64,000 nt of DNA from Microbacterium sp. RU33B (GCF_900155915.1 NZ_FTPO01000001.1:1860001-1924000), one strand, 5' to 3'; shown: positions 8,225 through 17,096, counted from the first letter of the stretch. The notes: generated by a model from the sequence alone, not told the origin. Numbers and translations: made by a program.

Positions 8225-9088
8225 TCAGGCCATCGACTTCGGGTGCCAGACCGTCTTGATCTCGGTGAACGCGGTGATGCGCTGCAGGCTCGGGGTCGCG
8301 GCATCCGGACCCTGCTCCGGCGGGAGGACGCGCGTGAGCGTCTCGGCGGCCGCGATCTGCAGAGACACCCAGTCGATGCCGCCGGCGCCCACGAGGTCGA
8401 GAGCAGCGACGTCGGGGTGCGAGGCGATCCACGGCGCGATCTCGGCCGGCGAGCCCGTCAGGACGTTCACGACGCCTCCGGGGACGTCGGAGGTCGCGAG
8501 CACCTCGGCGAGGCTGATCGCCGACAGCGGGAACTGCTGCGATGCGATCACGACGACGGTGTTGCCCGCCACGAGGGCCGGAGCGACCGCCGACACGAGG
8601 CCGACGAGCGCCGAGTCCTGCGGCGCCACGATGCCGACGACGCCGGTGGGCTCGGGCACCGAGATGTCGAAGTACGGGCCGGCGACGGGGTTCGCACCAC
8701 CGGTCACCTGTGCGTACTTGTCGCACCAGCCGGCGTACCAGACCCAGCGATCGATCGCCTCGTCGACCTCGGCGTTGGCCGCCGATACGGAGGCGCCGGT
8801 CTGCTGCACGATCTCGTCGACGAACTGCGCGCGGCGGCCCTCGAGCACTTCGGCGACGCGGTACAGCACCTGTCCGCGGTTGTACGCGGTGGCCCCCGAC
8901 CACGGCTTCGCGGCCGCGAGAGCCGCCTCGACGGCATCCCGACCGTCCTTGCGCGACGCGAGCGCCGCGTTCGCGAGGAACTCGCCCTTCGGCGAGACGA
9001 CCTCGTAGGTGCGGCCGGACTCCGTACGCGGGAACTTGCCGCCGATGTAGAGCTTGTAGGTCTTCGGCACGGCGAGACGCTTGGTCAC
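8225..9088 (-). CDS. Truncated aldehyde-dehydrogenase-fold protein without catalytic Cys
   Basis: A 287-residue protein matching the N-terminal NAD-binding part of aldehyde dehydrogenases (YIGGKF, GVVGIVAPQDSALV, ALVAGNTVVVIAS, VPGGVVNVLTG). It stops before the catalytic Cys and the C-terminal oligomerisation region, so it cannot be an active dehydrogenase alone. The GTG start overlaps the stop of the complete ALDH gene by 4 bp (GTGA), implying translational coupling and perhaps a stable complex. The arrangement of a full domain followed by a Cys-less domain resembles ALDH16, where both are on one chain. It is the last gene of the deoC operon. Confidence 0.85.
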   Translation of the reverse strand: MTKRLAVPKTYKLYIGGKFPRTESGRTYEVVSPKGEFLANAALASRKDGRDAVEAALAAAKPWSGATAYNRGQVLYRVAEVLEGRRAQFVDEIVQQTGASVSAANAEVDEAIDRWVWYAGWCDKYAQVTGGANPVAGPYFDISVPEPTGVVGIVAPQDSALVGLVSAVAPALVAGNTVVVIASQQFPLSAISLAEVLATSDVPGGVVNVLTGSPAEIAPWIASHPDVAALDLVGAGGIDWVSLQIAAAETLTRVLPPEQGPDAATPSLQRITAFTEIKTVWHPKSMA

Positions 9089-10527
9089 TTGCCGGCTCCC
9101 TTCAGGTAGGCGAGCAGGCCGTGACGGCCGCCCTCGCGGCCGTAGCCGGACTCCTTGTAGCCGCCGAACGGGCTCGACGGATCGAAGCGGTTGAACGTGT
9201 TGGCCCAGATGACACCGGCCCGAAGGCGATCGGCGACCGCGAGGATGCGCGACCCCTTCTCGGTCCAGATGCCGGCCGAGAGGCCGTACGGCGTGTTGTT
9301 CGCCTTCGCGATCGCCTCGTCGGGCGTGCGGAAGGTGAGCACCGAGAGCACCGGTCCGAAGATCTCGTCCCGGGCGATGCGGTGGCTGGACTGCACGTTC
9401 GTGAAGACCGTCGGTGCGAACCAGAAGCCCTTGTCGGGAATCGCGCAGTCCGCGGTCCAGCGCTGCGCACCCTCCTCCTCGCCGATGCGGCTGAGCTCGC
9501 GGACGCGGTTCAGCTGCGCGAGGGAGTTGATCGCTCCGATGTCGGTGTTCTTGTCGAGGGGATCTCCGAGGCGCAGCGTCGACAGCCGCGCCTTCAGACG
9601 ATCGACGACCTCGTCGTGGATCGACTCCTGCACGACCAGACGGCTGCCCGCGCAGCAGACCTGGCCCTGGTTGAAGAAGATGCCCGTGACGATTCCGTCG
9701 ACGGCCTGCTCGATGGGGGCGTCGTCGAAGATGATGTTCGCGGCCTTGCCGCCGAGCTCGAGCGTGACCTTCTTGTCGGTGCCCGCCACCGCCTTGGCGA
9801 TCTCCCGGCCGACGCCGGTCGAGCCGGTGAACGCCACCTTGTCCACGTCCGGATGCCGCACGACGGCCGCACCCGTGGCGCCGGCGCCCGTCACGATGTT
9901 GACGACACCGGGCGGGAGGTCTGCCTGCTGCAGGATCTCGGCGAACAGGAGCGCCGTGAGCGGCGTGGTCTCGGCGGGCTTCAGCACGACGGTGTTGCCC
10001 GCAGCGAGCGCGGGAGCGAGCTTCCACGCGAGCATGAGCAGCGGGAAGTTCCACGGGATGACCTGCCCGGCCACACCGAGCGCGCGCAGGTTCGCGCCGA
10101 GCCCGGCGTAGTCGAGCTTGTCGGCCCAGCCGGCGTAGTAGAAGAACCATGCGGCGACGAGCGGAACGTCGACGTCGCGGCTCTCCTTGATGGGCTTGCC
10201 GTTGTCGAGGCTCTCGGCCACGGCCAGCTCGCGTGCCCGCTCCTGCACGAGGCGCGCGATGCGGAAGAGGTACTTGCCGCGGTCGCGGCCGCTCATCTTC
10301 GACCACACCTTGTCGTAGGCGCGACGCGCTGCGCGAACGGCGGCATCGACATCCGCTTCGCTCGCCGATGCGATCGTCGCGATGTGGGATTCGTCGGCCG
10401 GGGAGATCGTGGCGAAGGTCTCGCCGGTGCCGGGGCGGAACTCGCCGTCGATGAAGAGTCCGTACTCGTCCTTCAGCGACAGGATCGAGCGGGACTCGGG
10501 TGCGGGGGCGTATTCGAGGAAACTCAT
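9085..10527 (-). CDS. NAD(P)-dependent aldehyde dehydrogenase
   Basis: A complete 480-residue aldehyde dehydrogenase. Visible features are PWNFPL for cofactor binding, FTGST, the general-base Glu in ELGGK, and the nucleophile in QGQVCCAGSR. C-terminal EIFGP and the PFGGYKESGYGRE segment are also present. It lies 7 bp downstream of deoC, whose product releases acetaldehyde, so acetaldehyde oxidation to acetate is a reasonable inferred role. Its stop codon overlaps the start of the Cys-less ALDH gene. Confidence 0.93.
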   Translation of the reverse strand: MSFLEYAPAPESRSILSLKDEYGLFIDGEFRPGTGETFATISPADESHIATIASASEADVDAAVRAARRAYDKVWSKMSGRDRGKYLFRIARLVQERARELAVAESLDNGKPIKESRDVDVPLVAAWFFYYAGWADKLDYAGLGANLRALGVAGQVIPWNFPLLMLAWKLAPALAAGNTVVLKPAETTPLTALLFAEILQQADLPPGVVNIVTGAGATGAAVVRHPDVDKVAFTGSTGVGREIAKAVAGTDKKVTLELGGKAANIIFDDAPIEQAVDGIVTGIFFNQGQVCCAGSRLVVQESIHDEVVDRLKARLSTLRLGDPLDKNTDIGAINSLAQLNRVRELSRIGEEEGAQRWTADCAIPDKGFWFAPTVFTNVQSSHRIARDEIFGPVLSVLTFRTPDEAIAKANNTPYGLSAGIWTEKGSRILAVADRLRAGVIWANTFNRFDPSSPFGGYKESGYGREGGRHGLLAYLKGAGK

Positions 10528-10534
10528 GTCTGTC

Positions 10535-11542
10535 CTAGTCGATCGTCACGTAGTCGGCGCCGGTGTAGTGGCCGGTCGCGAGCTTCTGCCGCTGACGGAG
10601 CACGTCGTTGAGCAGGCTCGACGCACCGAAGCGGAACAGGTGCGGCTGGAGCCACTCCTCCCCCGCGATCTCGGCCACCGTCACGAGGTATTTGATGGCG
10701 TCTTTCGACGAGCGGATGCCGCCGGCGGGCTTCACGCCGATCTTCTCGCCGGTCGCGCGGTACCAGTCGCGCACGACCTCGAGCATCAGGAGGGTCGTCG
10801 GCAGGGTGGCAGCGGGCTGCACCTTGCCGGTCGAGGTCTTGATGAAGTCGCCGCCGGCGAGGATGGCCAACCACGATGCGCGCTTGATGTTGTCGTACGT
10901 CTTCAGCTCACCGGTCTCGAGGATCACCTTGAGCGACGCGTACGTTCCGTCCTCTCGACGGCAGGCCTGCTTGACACGGGCGATCTGATCGAAGACGAGG
11001 CCGTACCGCCCGGCGAGGAACGCCCCGCGGTCGATCACCATGTCGATCTCGTCGGCTCCGGCCGCGACGGCCTCCGCGGTGTCGGCGAGCTTGATGTCCA
11101 TCGACGCGCGGCCGCTGGGGAACGCCGTCGCCACGGCCGCGACGCTCACTCCGCCGTCGTCCGGGTCGCCGTGCGCCGAGCCGAGGGCCTCGACGGCGTA
11201 CGGCACCATGTCGCCGTAGACGCACACGGCGGCCACCCGCGGACACGCGGGGTCGGAGGCATCCGGGTTCAGCGCCTTCGCGACGAGCGAGCGCACCTTG
11301 CCGGGCGTGTCGGCGCCCTCGAGCGTGGTCAGGTCGATGAGCTCGATGATCTTGTCGAGAGCCCAGGCCTTGGACGTCGTCTTGATCGACCGGGTGCCGA
11401 GGTCAGCGGCGCGCTGCTCGAGACCCACGGCGTCGACGCCGGCGAGTCCGTGGAGGTAGCGGCGCAGCGTGGTGTCGTCGGGCTCCCCGCCGAGCAGCGC
11501 GACCGCCCGCTCGGGCAGCGTCTGCAGATCGGTGCGACTCAT
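10535..11542 (-). CDS. deoC: Deoxyribose-phosphate aldolase
   Basis: Splits 2-deoxyribose 5-phosphate into glyceraldehyde 3-phosphate and acetaldehyde in deoxynucleoside catabolism. Schiff-base and catalytic regions are visible: VCVYGDM, AVATAFPSG, ADEIDMVID, LKVILETGEL, and the active-site Lys in DFIKTSTGK, followed by GVKPAGGIR. At 335 residues it belongs to the longer class of DeoC, with ~50 extra N-terminal residues. Its ATG overlaps the stop of the small membrane protein gene by 4 bp (ATGA). Co-transcription with the two ALDH genes supports an acetaldehyde-processing operon. Confidence 0.95.
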   Translation of the reverse strand: MSRTDLQTLPERAVALLGGEPDDTTLRRYLHGLAGVDAVGLEQRAADLGTRSIKTTSKAWALDKIIELIDLTTLEGADTPGKVRSLVAKALNPDASDPACPRVAAVCVYGDMVPYAVEALGSAHGDPDDGGVSVAAVATAFPSGRASMDIKLADTAEAVAAGADEIDMVIDRGAFLAGRYGLVFDQIARVKQACRREDGTYASLKVILETGELKTYDNIKRASWLAILAGGDFIKTSTGKVQPAATLPTTLLMLEVVRDWYRATGEKIGVKPAGGIRSSKDAIKYLVTVAEIAGEEWLQPHLFRFGASSLLNDVLRQRQKLATGHYTGADYVTID

Positions 11543-11946
11543 GGATTCCCCTCTGTCGGAAGCGGGGTGATCCCCCGCGATTCGCCCATGGCGGGCGGAT
11601 GGCTCGCGTGTCGCAGCAGCACCACGACGCCGATGGCGACGACGACCGCGAAGGCGATCGTCAGCGCGAAGAATGCGAACCAGTTCGCATCGAGCGCCAG
11701 CACGATTCCGGCTGCCACGACCGCGATGGCCGCTGCGGCCAGTTTCGAGCCGAACTTCAATCCTACCGCCGGAGTCAGCTTTCCGGCGGGCGCGTCGTCC
11801 CGGGCGAGGATGAGGTCGGCGAAGGCGTCGAGGGTGGCGAGCAGCGCCGCCGAGTACGCGACCGCGCAGCCGAGGGCGCCCCAGAGGTTGACCGGCTTGG
11901 CCGTCGCGGAGACGTCGGCGACGAAGGTGACGAAGGCGGCGTCCAC
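11539..11946 (-). CDS. Small membrane protein of unknown function
   Basis: A 135-residue protein with about three hydrophobic segments (around residues 22-42, 70-86 and 88-111) and a short charged C-terminal tail. I recognise no family. Its stop overlaps the deoC start by 4 bp, so it is translated as part of the same operon. The link to deoxyribose metabolism is only positional. Confidence 0.7.
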   Translation of the reverse strand: MDAAFVTFVADVSATAKPVNLWGALGCAVAYSAALLATLDAFADLILARDDAPAGKLTPAVGLKFGSKLAAAAIAVVAAGIVLALDANWFAFFALTIAFAVVVAIGVVVLLRHASHPPAMGESRGITPLPTEGNP

Positions 11947-11967
11947 GTCTCGATCGTAGAGCGGGCC

Positions 11968-12726
11968 TCAGCGCGGGTCTACGGGCGTCGTCGGCATCCC
12001 GGGCGTCGGCGGTGCCTGCCCGAGGAGCTGGTCGAGCAGCTGGTCGGGCGTCAAGCCGCGGTGGGCGGCTTCGGCCTCGAGGCGCGACACGGCGGCGGAC
12101 GAGGCCGCCGGACGCTCGCGGGGAGCGCGCAGGAGGAGCGACACGACGGGGACGATCACCGCGCCGAGTGCCGCGAGGATCGCGAACACGCCGACGACGC
12201 GGCCGAACGTGTCGCCTCGGATCGTCTCCGACCACCAGATCGCATACAGGGTCAGGCCGAGCACGATCGCGAACAGCGCGAGGGTGGCGACGAGGCCGAT
12301 CCGGACGGCCGGCTGGTCGCGGTCGGCGAGCAGGAGTAGGAGTGAGGCGAACGCGAACGCGACGGTCAGAGCGATCCCGCTCCACGTGAGTTCCAGGAGC
12401 GCATCGAAGGGCGGGGTGAACGGGCCGCGATACCAGATCAGCCAGACCACGAGGCCCGCCGACAGCACCGACACGATCGCGCCGACGATCCCGAAGACGC
12501 GCAGGCGCCGCCCGGCGAGGGCCGCGCAGCACAGCACGGCGATGCTGAACGCGCCGATGACGGCCGTCGTGCTCAGGACGCGCCAGCCGTCGTCCCCCAG
12601 CGAACCGCCGAGCAGCACGACGATGCCGCCGAGGGCCGCGATACCGAATGACGCGATGATCACCGCGACGACGATCCTCCGGAACAGTCGCAGCCGGTCG
12701 CGCGGCGCCGAGCCCTCGCGGGTCAT
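11968..12726 (-). CDS. Polytopic membrane protein of unknown function
   Basis: 252 residues with about six transmembrane segments and a C-terminal cytosolic tail of ~55 residues that ends in a Pro/Thr-rich stretch. The tail contains RGLTPDQLLDQLLGQAPP, a short amphipathic repeat like those seen in SHOCT-type tails, but I would not assign a domain. The start codon overlaps the ribF stop by 4 bp (ATGA), so translation should be coupled to ribF. Confidence 0.75.
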   Translation of the reverse strand: MTREGSAPRDRLRLFRRIVVAVIIASFGIAALGGIVVLLGGSLGDDGWRVLSTTAVIGAFSIAVLCCAALAGRRLRVFGIVGAIVSVLSAGLVVWLIWYRGPFTPPFDALLELTWSGIALTVAFAFASLLLLLADRDQPAVRIGLVATLALFAIVLGLTLYAIWWSETIRGDTFGRVVGVFAILAALGAVIVPVVSLLLRAPRERPAASSAAVSRLEAEAAHRGLTPDQLLDQLLGQAPPTPGMPTTPVDPR

Positions 12727-13682
12727 GTGAGAGCCCCGCGGACCCGGACGACGTCATCCGCCATCTGCGTCTTCAGCGCATCGATCCCCTCGAAGGCCAC
12801 CATGCCGCGGACGCGGGAGACGAACTGCACCTCGACGAGGTGTCCGTACAGGTCGAGATCCGTCTCGTCGAGCACGTAGGCCTCGACTTGGCGCGCGACG
12901 ATATCGTCGAACGTCGGGTTGGTGCCGACGCTGATCGCGGCGGGGTAGCGGATGCCGGGGCGCAGGCCATCGGCCGAGCCCTCGTCGATCAGCCATCCGG
13001 CATAGACGCCGTCGGCCGGGACGAACCCCTCGAGATCGACGGACAGGTTGGCGGTCGGGTAGCCGAGCTCCCGCCCGCGCTTCAGGCCATGGACGACCTC
13101 GCCCCAGACGTACGGCGCGCGGCCGAGCAGCTTCGCCGCCGTCGTGACGTCTCCGACGGCGAGAAGCTCGCGGATCCACGTGGACGACACCCGACGGTCG
13201 GCGTCGAGCGAGCGCACGTCGCCGACGACGTCGACGCGGAAGCCGAACTCGGCTCCCAGCTCGCGCAGCACGTCGGGGGTTCCCGCTCCGCCGCGGCCGA
13301 AGCGGAAATCCGCTCCCACGAGCACGCTGCGCGCTCCCAGTGCGCGGACGAGGATGCTCTCCACGAACTCCCGCGGGGTCAGGTTGGCGAGCGCTTCGTC
13401 GAAGCGCAGCAGCAGCGTCGCGTCGATGCCGGTCTCGCCGAGGAGCTGGATCTTCTGCGTCGCGCCGATGAGGCTCTCGGGGCACAGCTCGGGCCTCAGG
13501 AGCGCGAGCGGATTGCGGTCGAACGTGACCGCGACGACCTGGGCGTCGCCGGTGGCGGCCTCGACGCGCGCGCGTTCGAGGATGGCGCGATGGCCCGCGT
13601 GCACGCCGTCGAACTTGCCGATCGCGACCACCGACGGACCGAAGCCGGCCGGGACATCGGTCGGCTCGCGGAAGACGATCAC
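12723..13682 (-). CDS. ribF: Bifunctional riboflavin kinase / FAD synthetase
   Basis: Makes FMN and then FAD from riboflavin. The N-terminal nucleotidyltransferase half has GKFDGVHAGH and RVSSTWIREL; the C-terminal kinase half has the GRELGYPTANL motif and a conserved DLYGHLVEVQFV end. The 319-residue length fits the bacterial family. The GTG at 13682 overlaps the upstream stop by 4 bp (GTGA); an in-frame GTG one codon upstream is an alternative. No FMN riboswitch precedes it; expression depends on the truB-side transcript. Confidence 0.95.
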   Translation of the reverse strand: MIVFREPTDVPAGFGPSVVAIGKFDGVHAGHRAILERARVEAATGDAQVVAVTFDRNPLALLRPELCPESLIGATQKIQLLGETGIDATLLLRFDEALANLTPREFVESILVRALGARSVLVGADFRFGRGGAGTPDVLRELGAEFGFRVDVVGDVRSLDADRRVSSTWIRELLAVGDVTTAAKLLGRAPYVWGEVVHGLKRGRELGYPTANLSVDLEGFVPADGVYAGWLIDEGSADGLRPGIRYPAAISVGTNPTFDDIVARQVEAYVLDETDLDLYGHLVEVQFVSRVRGMVAFEGIDALKTQMADDVVRVRGALT

Positions 13683-14146
13683 CACGACACCCGTGCCGCG
13701 GGCTCCTCGGCCGGCGCCGCGGCGACGGCCGAGTGCGGCGGATGCGTCACGAGCCACCACAGTCCGAAGAAGGGCAGCACGAGGGGGATGAAGAGATAGC
13801 CGTAGCCGAACCACGACCACACCGTCGGGTGCTGGAAGATCGCCGGGAGCAGCAGCGACAGGGTGCCGATGATGAGCACTCCCGCGAGCTCGAACGAGAT
13901 CGCGATCCACGCGACGAGGTACCACGTGCGCGACCCCGCGAACACGAGGGCGAGGGTCGCGACGATGTACACGACGGCGGCCACCGCCGAGAGCGTGTAC
14001 GCGAGCGGCGCCTGGTCGAACTTCTCGACGATCTGGACGAACGAGCGCCCGGTCGCGGCGAGCGCCATGATGGCGTAGACGATCACGAGGACGCGGCCGA
14101 TGCCGGACATGCGGCGGCGCGGAGCAGGGGGTGTGGAGGAGGACAT
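13679..14146 (-). CDS. Small membrane protein, four transmembrane segments
   Basis: A 155-residue hydrophobic protein with four predicted membrane segments (about residues 17-36, 50-70, 76-101 and 112-134). No family recognised. A TAAGCT box nine bases before the ATG may be a -10 element giving an almost leaderless transcript for this gene and ribF. Its stop overlaps the ribF start by 4 bp. Confidence 0.7.
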   Translation of the reverse strand: MSSSTPPAPRRRMSGIGRVLVIVYAIMALAATGRSFVQIVEKFDQAPLAYTLSAVAAVVYIVATLALVFAGSRTWYLVAWIAISFELAGVLIIGTLSLLLPAIFQHPTVWSWFGYGYLFIPLVLPFFGLWWLVTHPPHSAVAAAPAEEPAARVSW

Positions 14147-14190
14147 CGCCTCACCAGCTTAGGACGGATGCCGTCGCCGGGGAGCGCCGG

Positions 14191-14559
14191 TCAGGCGACC
14201 TGGACCGTCCAGATGGCGTGCATCCGCCACACCATGACGGCGACCGCGAGAGCTGCGACACCCATGATCACCGTGCTCCAGCGGCTGCGCTCCAGAAGCG
14301 CCCAGACGACGGCCGCCGGGGGAAGCAGGGCCGCCGACACGAGGTAGACCCAGAACTCCAGGAGCGATCCGGTGGGCGGGTTCCCGGCGAGCGGGGCGAC
14401 GATCGCGACGACGATCTGGGTGAGCAGCAGCACTTCGACGAGCCCGAGCGCCCCGACCGAGAGGTCGCTCGGACGCCGACCGGCGAATCCGAGGATGAGA
14501 CACAGGAGCCCGGCGGCGACCGCGACGCCGACCTGGGCGATCGTGAACCAGAGGATCAT
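14191..14559 (-). CDS. Small membrane protein, four transmembrane segments
   Basis: 122 residues, almost entirely hydrophobic, with four predicted membrane segments and very short loops. No family recognised. Its ATG overlaps the truB stop by 4 bp (ATGA), so it is translationally coupled to truB. It is similar in size and topology to the neighbouring 155-residue protein, though I see no convincing sequence similarity. Confidence 0.7.
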   Translation of the reverse strand: MILWFTIAQVGVAVAAGLLCLILGFAGRRPSDLSVGALGLVEVLLLTQIVVAIVAPLAGNPPTGSLLEFWVYLVSAALLPPAAVVWALLERSRWSTVIMGVAALAVAVMVWRMHAIWTVQVA

Positions 14560-15446
14560 CCGGATGCCTCCTCGGGCATGTTCATGGCGCTCTTGACGTC
14601 GTCCCCGCGCTTCTCGACGATTCCGACGAGGACGCCTGCGGGATCGACGGCCGCGGACGGCACGGACGGCAGCCTCGCCGCGGCACCGGCCAGTCGCTTG
14701 CCGTGGCGGAGATCCCGCGCCTCGTCGGCGGTCACCGCCAGTCGTCCCAGCACGGCCGTGGCAGCGTCGGCGGGGGCCAGTCCCTCTGCGACGGCGAGGT
14801 CGTCGAGGGATGCCGCATCCTGCACGTCGAATGGACCGATGCGCGTGCGCCGGAGGGCCGTGAGGTGCCCGCCGACACCGAGCGCCGCACCCAGGTCGCG
14901 GGCGAGGGCACGGATGTAGGTGCCGCTGGAGCAGTCCACGACGACGTCGACATCCACGACGTCACCGGCATCCGCCCGCACGTCGAGCACGTCGAACCTG
15001 GTCACCTCGACCTCGCGGGCCTTCAGCTCCACGTCTTCGCCGGCTCGCACGAGGTCGTAGGCGCGTCGCCCCGCGACCTTGATGGCCGACACGCTGCTGG
15101 GCACCTGGGAGATGCGGCCGCGGAGCGGAGCGATCGCGGCCTCGATCCGGTCCGTGGTGAGGGCGGAGACATCCGTCCGCCTGGTGATCTCGCCCTCGGC
15201 ATCGTCGGTGTCGGTCGCCACGCCGAGGCGGATCGTCGCCTCGTAGGTCTTGTCGAGGCCCACGACGTAGGTCAGCAGGCGGGTCGCGCCCTCGACCCCG
15301 AGCACGAGGAGCCCCGTGGCCATGGGATCGAGCGTGCCGGCGTGGCCGATCTTGCGGGTGCCGAGGGCTTTGCGCGCGCGGGCGACGACGCCGTGACTGG
15401 TGATGCCACCCGGCTTGTCGACCAGGAGCACCGAGGCTGCGGCCAT
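14556..15446 (-). CDS. truB: tRNA pseudouridine(55) synthase
   Basis: Converts uridine 55 of the tRNA T-arm to pseudouridine. The catalytic Asp40 sits in HAGTLDPMATGLL; KPGGITS at the N-terminus, KTYEA, the SSVSAIKVAGRRAYDL segment and CSSGTYIRALARDLG are all family signatures. The length of 296 residues is normal. Its first base is the last base of the kinase stop codon (TGATG). truB normally follows rbfA; here mutY and a kinase gene come between. Confidence 0.96.
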   Translation of the reverse strand: MAAASVLLVDKPGGITSHGVVARARKALGTRKIGHAGTLDPMATGLLVLGVEGATRLLTYVVGLDKTYEATIRLGVATDTDDAEGEITRRTDVSALTTDRIEAAIAPLRGRISQVPSSVSAIKVAGRRAYDLVRAGEDVELKAREVEVTRFDVLDVRADAGDVVDVDVVVDCSSGTYIRALARDLGAALGVGGHLTALRRTRIGPFDVQDAASLDDLAVAEGLAPADAATAVLGRLAVTADEARDLRHGKRLAGAAARLPSVPSAAVDPAGVLVGIVEKRGDDVKSAMNMPEEASG

Positions 15447-16129
15447 CAGCAGAAGTCCCGGAACGTGCGGCGCGGGGCGGCGACGTCGGTGTTGTCGACG
15501 ATGGCGGATGCCGCGGCCCGCGGATCGCCGTCTCTCAGGTACAGGTCCATCCCGAGCCGGTAGCGGCGGTTCGACTCCGCGAGGAAGTCGGGGTCGCCGC
15601 CGTCGCGCGCGGCCATGCGCTCGAACGCGACGTCCGCGGGCGCATCGAGCCAGACCGACCAGTGCCAGATGCCTCGGAGCTCGGGACGGTTCAGGAAGAT
15701 GCCGTCGACGATGAGCACGGCATCCTCGGGGCCGGTGACCCAGCGGGACTCGACCGGGATGTCGCGCTGCACGTCGAACGCCGCGAGCTGGAAGCCCGTG
15801 TCGGGCATCCGCGCCCCTTCGCGGAAGGGGTCGATCAGCACGCGGCGGAAGGTCGCGTAGTCGAACGAATCGCGGTAGAAGCCCTCCGGGCTCGTGCGCC
15901 CACGTGCGTAGCGCTCTTCGCGGGGACGGTGGAAGCCGTCGATGGAGGCGTGGAACACCGCCGAGCCGTCCTCCGCGAACACTCGGGCGAACGACTCGGC
16001 GAACATCGTCTTGCCCGCCCCGTCGCGCCCGTCCACCGCGACGATGATGCGTCCGCGCGGGTAGTCGCGCCGCACCTCGTCGCGCAGCTCGCGCTGGAGC
16101 GTCGTGACGGGGGTCGTGGGCTGGCGCAT
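15446..16129 (-). CDS. Uridine-kinase-like P-loop kinase
   Basis: 227 residues with Walker A GRDGAGKT, a downstream SIDGFHRPR segment and LIVDGIFLNRPEL, which together resemble the uridine kinase / phosphoribulokinase family. The substrate is not evident; a nucleoside or a related sugar is inferred. The ATG follows a TAGGCT -10 box by 6 nt, pointing to a leaderless transcript. The stop shares one base with the truB start. Confidence 0.8.
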   Translation of the reverse strand: MRQPTTPVTTLQRELRDEVRRDYPRGRIIVAVDGRDGAGKTMFAESFARVFAEDGSAVFHASIDGFHRPREERYARGRTSPEGFYRDSFDYATFRRVLIDPFREGARMPDTGFQLAAFDVQRDIPVESRWVTGPEDAVLIVDGIFLNRPELRGIWHWSVWLDAPADVAFERMAARDGGDPDFLAESNRRYRLGMDLYLRDGDPRAAASAIVDNTDVAAPRRTFRDFC

Positions 16130-16135
16130 GCCTCC

Positions 16136-16141
16136 AGCCTA
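16136..16141 (-). promoter_or_regulatory. -10 box, leaderless start of kinase-truB operon
   Basis: TAGGCT, 6 nt before the ATG at 16129. The GGAGG inside the spacer is too close to the start to serve as a normal ribosome site. Confidence 0.5.
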
Positions 16142-16167
16142 GAACGCCGGTGCACGTCGCCCGCGCC

Positions 16168-16173
16168 TAGGCT
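16168..16173 (+). promoter_or_regulatory. -10 box, leaderless start of mutY
   Basis: TAGGCT followed by 7 nt and the mutY ATG at 16181. It is back to back with the kinase promoter. Confidence 0.5.
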
Positions 16174-16180
16174 GATCCCC

Positions 16181-17047
16181 ATGCCCGACCTCGCGACACC
16201 GCTCATCGCGTGGTACCGCGACAACGCGCGAGACCTGCCGTGGCGGCGACCCGGGTTCGGTGCATGGGGCACGCTCGTGAGCGAGTTCATGCTGCAGCAG
16301 ACGCCGGTCGCGCGCGTCATCCCTCATCTGGATGCCTGGCTCGCGCGCTGGCCGACACCGACCGACCTGGCCGCCGACCCGCCGGCGGAGGCGGTGCGTC
16401 AGTGGGCGAATCTCGGCTACCCGCGACGGGCCCTGTGGCTCCACCGCGCGGCAGTCGAGCTGCGCGACCGGCACGGCGGCGAAGTCCCCCGCGACGTCGA
16501 GGCCCTGCTCGCCCTCACCGGCATCGGCGACTACACCGCGCGCGCCGTCGCCGTCTTCGCGTTCGGCGACCGGCATCCGGTCGTCGACACCAACACCCGA
16601 CGGGTCCTCGCCCGTGCGATCGACGGGCGCAGCCATCCCTCGCCCCCGGGAAAGCGCGATCTCGCGGCCATGGAGGCGATCCTCCCGGCCGATGACGTCG
16701 ATGCCGCGGTCGTCAACGCCGCCGCCATGGAGCTCGGCGCCGTCGTGTGCACGGCCCGCGCGCCCCGCTGCGAGGCGTGCCCGCTCGCCGCCCTCTGTGC
16801 CTGGCGGGCGGATGGATATCCCGACACGGGTGACGAGCGACGACGCCAGGCGAAGTACGAGGGCAGCGACCGGCAGGCCCGCGGTGCCGTCCTGAAGGTG
16901 CTGCGCGACGCCTCTTCGCACGAGGTGCCGCTCGACGACGTGATCGCCGACTGGCCCGATGCCCGCCAGCGCGACCGCGCGATCGACTCGCTCATCGCCG
17001 ACGGACTCGCCGAGGCTTCGGCGGGAGCCCTCCGACTCCCCCGCTGA
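16181..17047 (+). CDS. mutY: A/G-specific adenine glycosylase
   Basis: Removes adenine mispaired with 8-oxoguanine. Catalytic Glu is in SEFMLQQTPVARV; the helix-hairpin-helix is LTGIGDYTARAVAVFAFG with the catalytic Asp in VVDTNTRRV. Four cysteines spaced C-X6-C-X2-C-X5-C near residues 190-206 bind the [4Fe-4S] cluster. At 288 residues it has only a short C-terminal region and lacks the full NUDIX-like 8-oxoG recognition domain, as in many actinobacteria. It lies on the opposite strand inside the rbfA-truB interval. Confidence 0.94.
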   Translation: MPDLATPLIAWYRDNARDLPWRRPGFGAWGTLVSEFMLQQTPVARVIPHLDAWLARWPTPTDLAADPPAEAVRQWANLGYPRRALWLHRAAVELRDRHGGEVPRDVEALLALTGIGDYTARAVAVFAFGDRHPVVDTNTRRVLARAIDGRSHPSPPGKRDLAAMEAILPADDVDAAVVNAAAMELGAVVCTARAPRCEACPLAALCAWRADGYPDTGDERRRQAKYEGSDRQARGAVLKVLRDASSHEVPLDDVIADWPDARQRDRAIDSLIADGLAEASAGALRLPR

Positions 17048-17056
17048 GCGCACGCG

Positions 17057-17090
17057 GAAGGGGCGGGGGGATCGCTCCCCCCGCCCCTTC
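17057..17090. terminator. Bidirectional terminator between mutY and rbfA
   Basis: A perfect 15-bp stem (arm GAAGGGGCGGGGGGA) with a 4-nt loop, between two convergent genes whose stops lie 10 and 7 bp away. The T-rich tail is short on both sides. Confidence 0.8.
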
Positions 17091-17096
17091 GACGAT

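Noticed and set aside
13683..14190. An FMN riboswitch upstream of ribF
   Set aside because: ribF overlaps an upstream coding gene and no conserved RFN-element sequence is visible in the short gaps.
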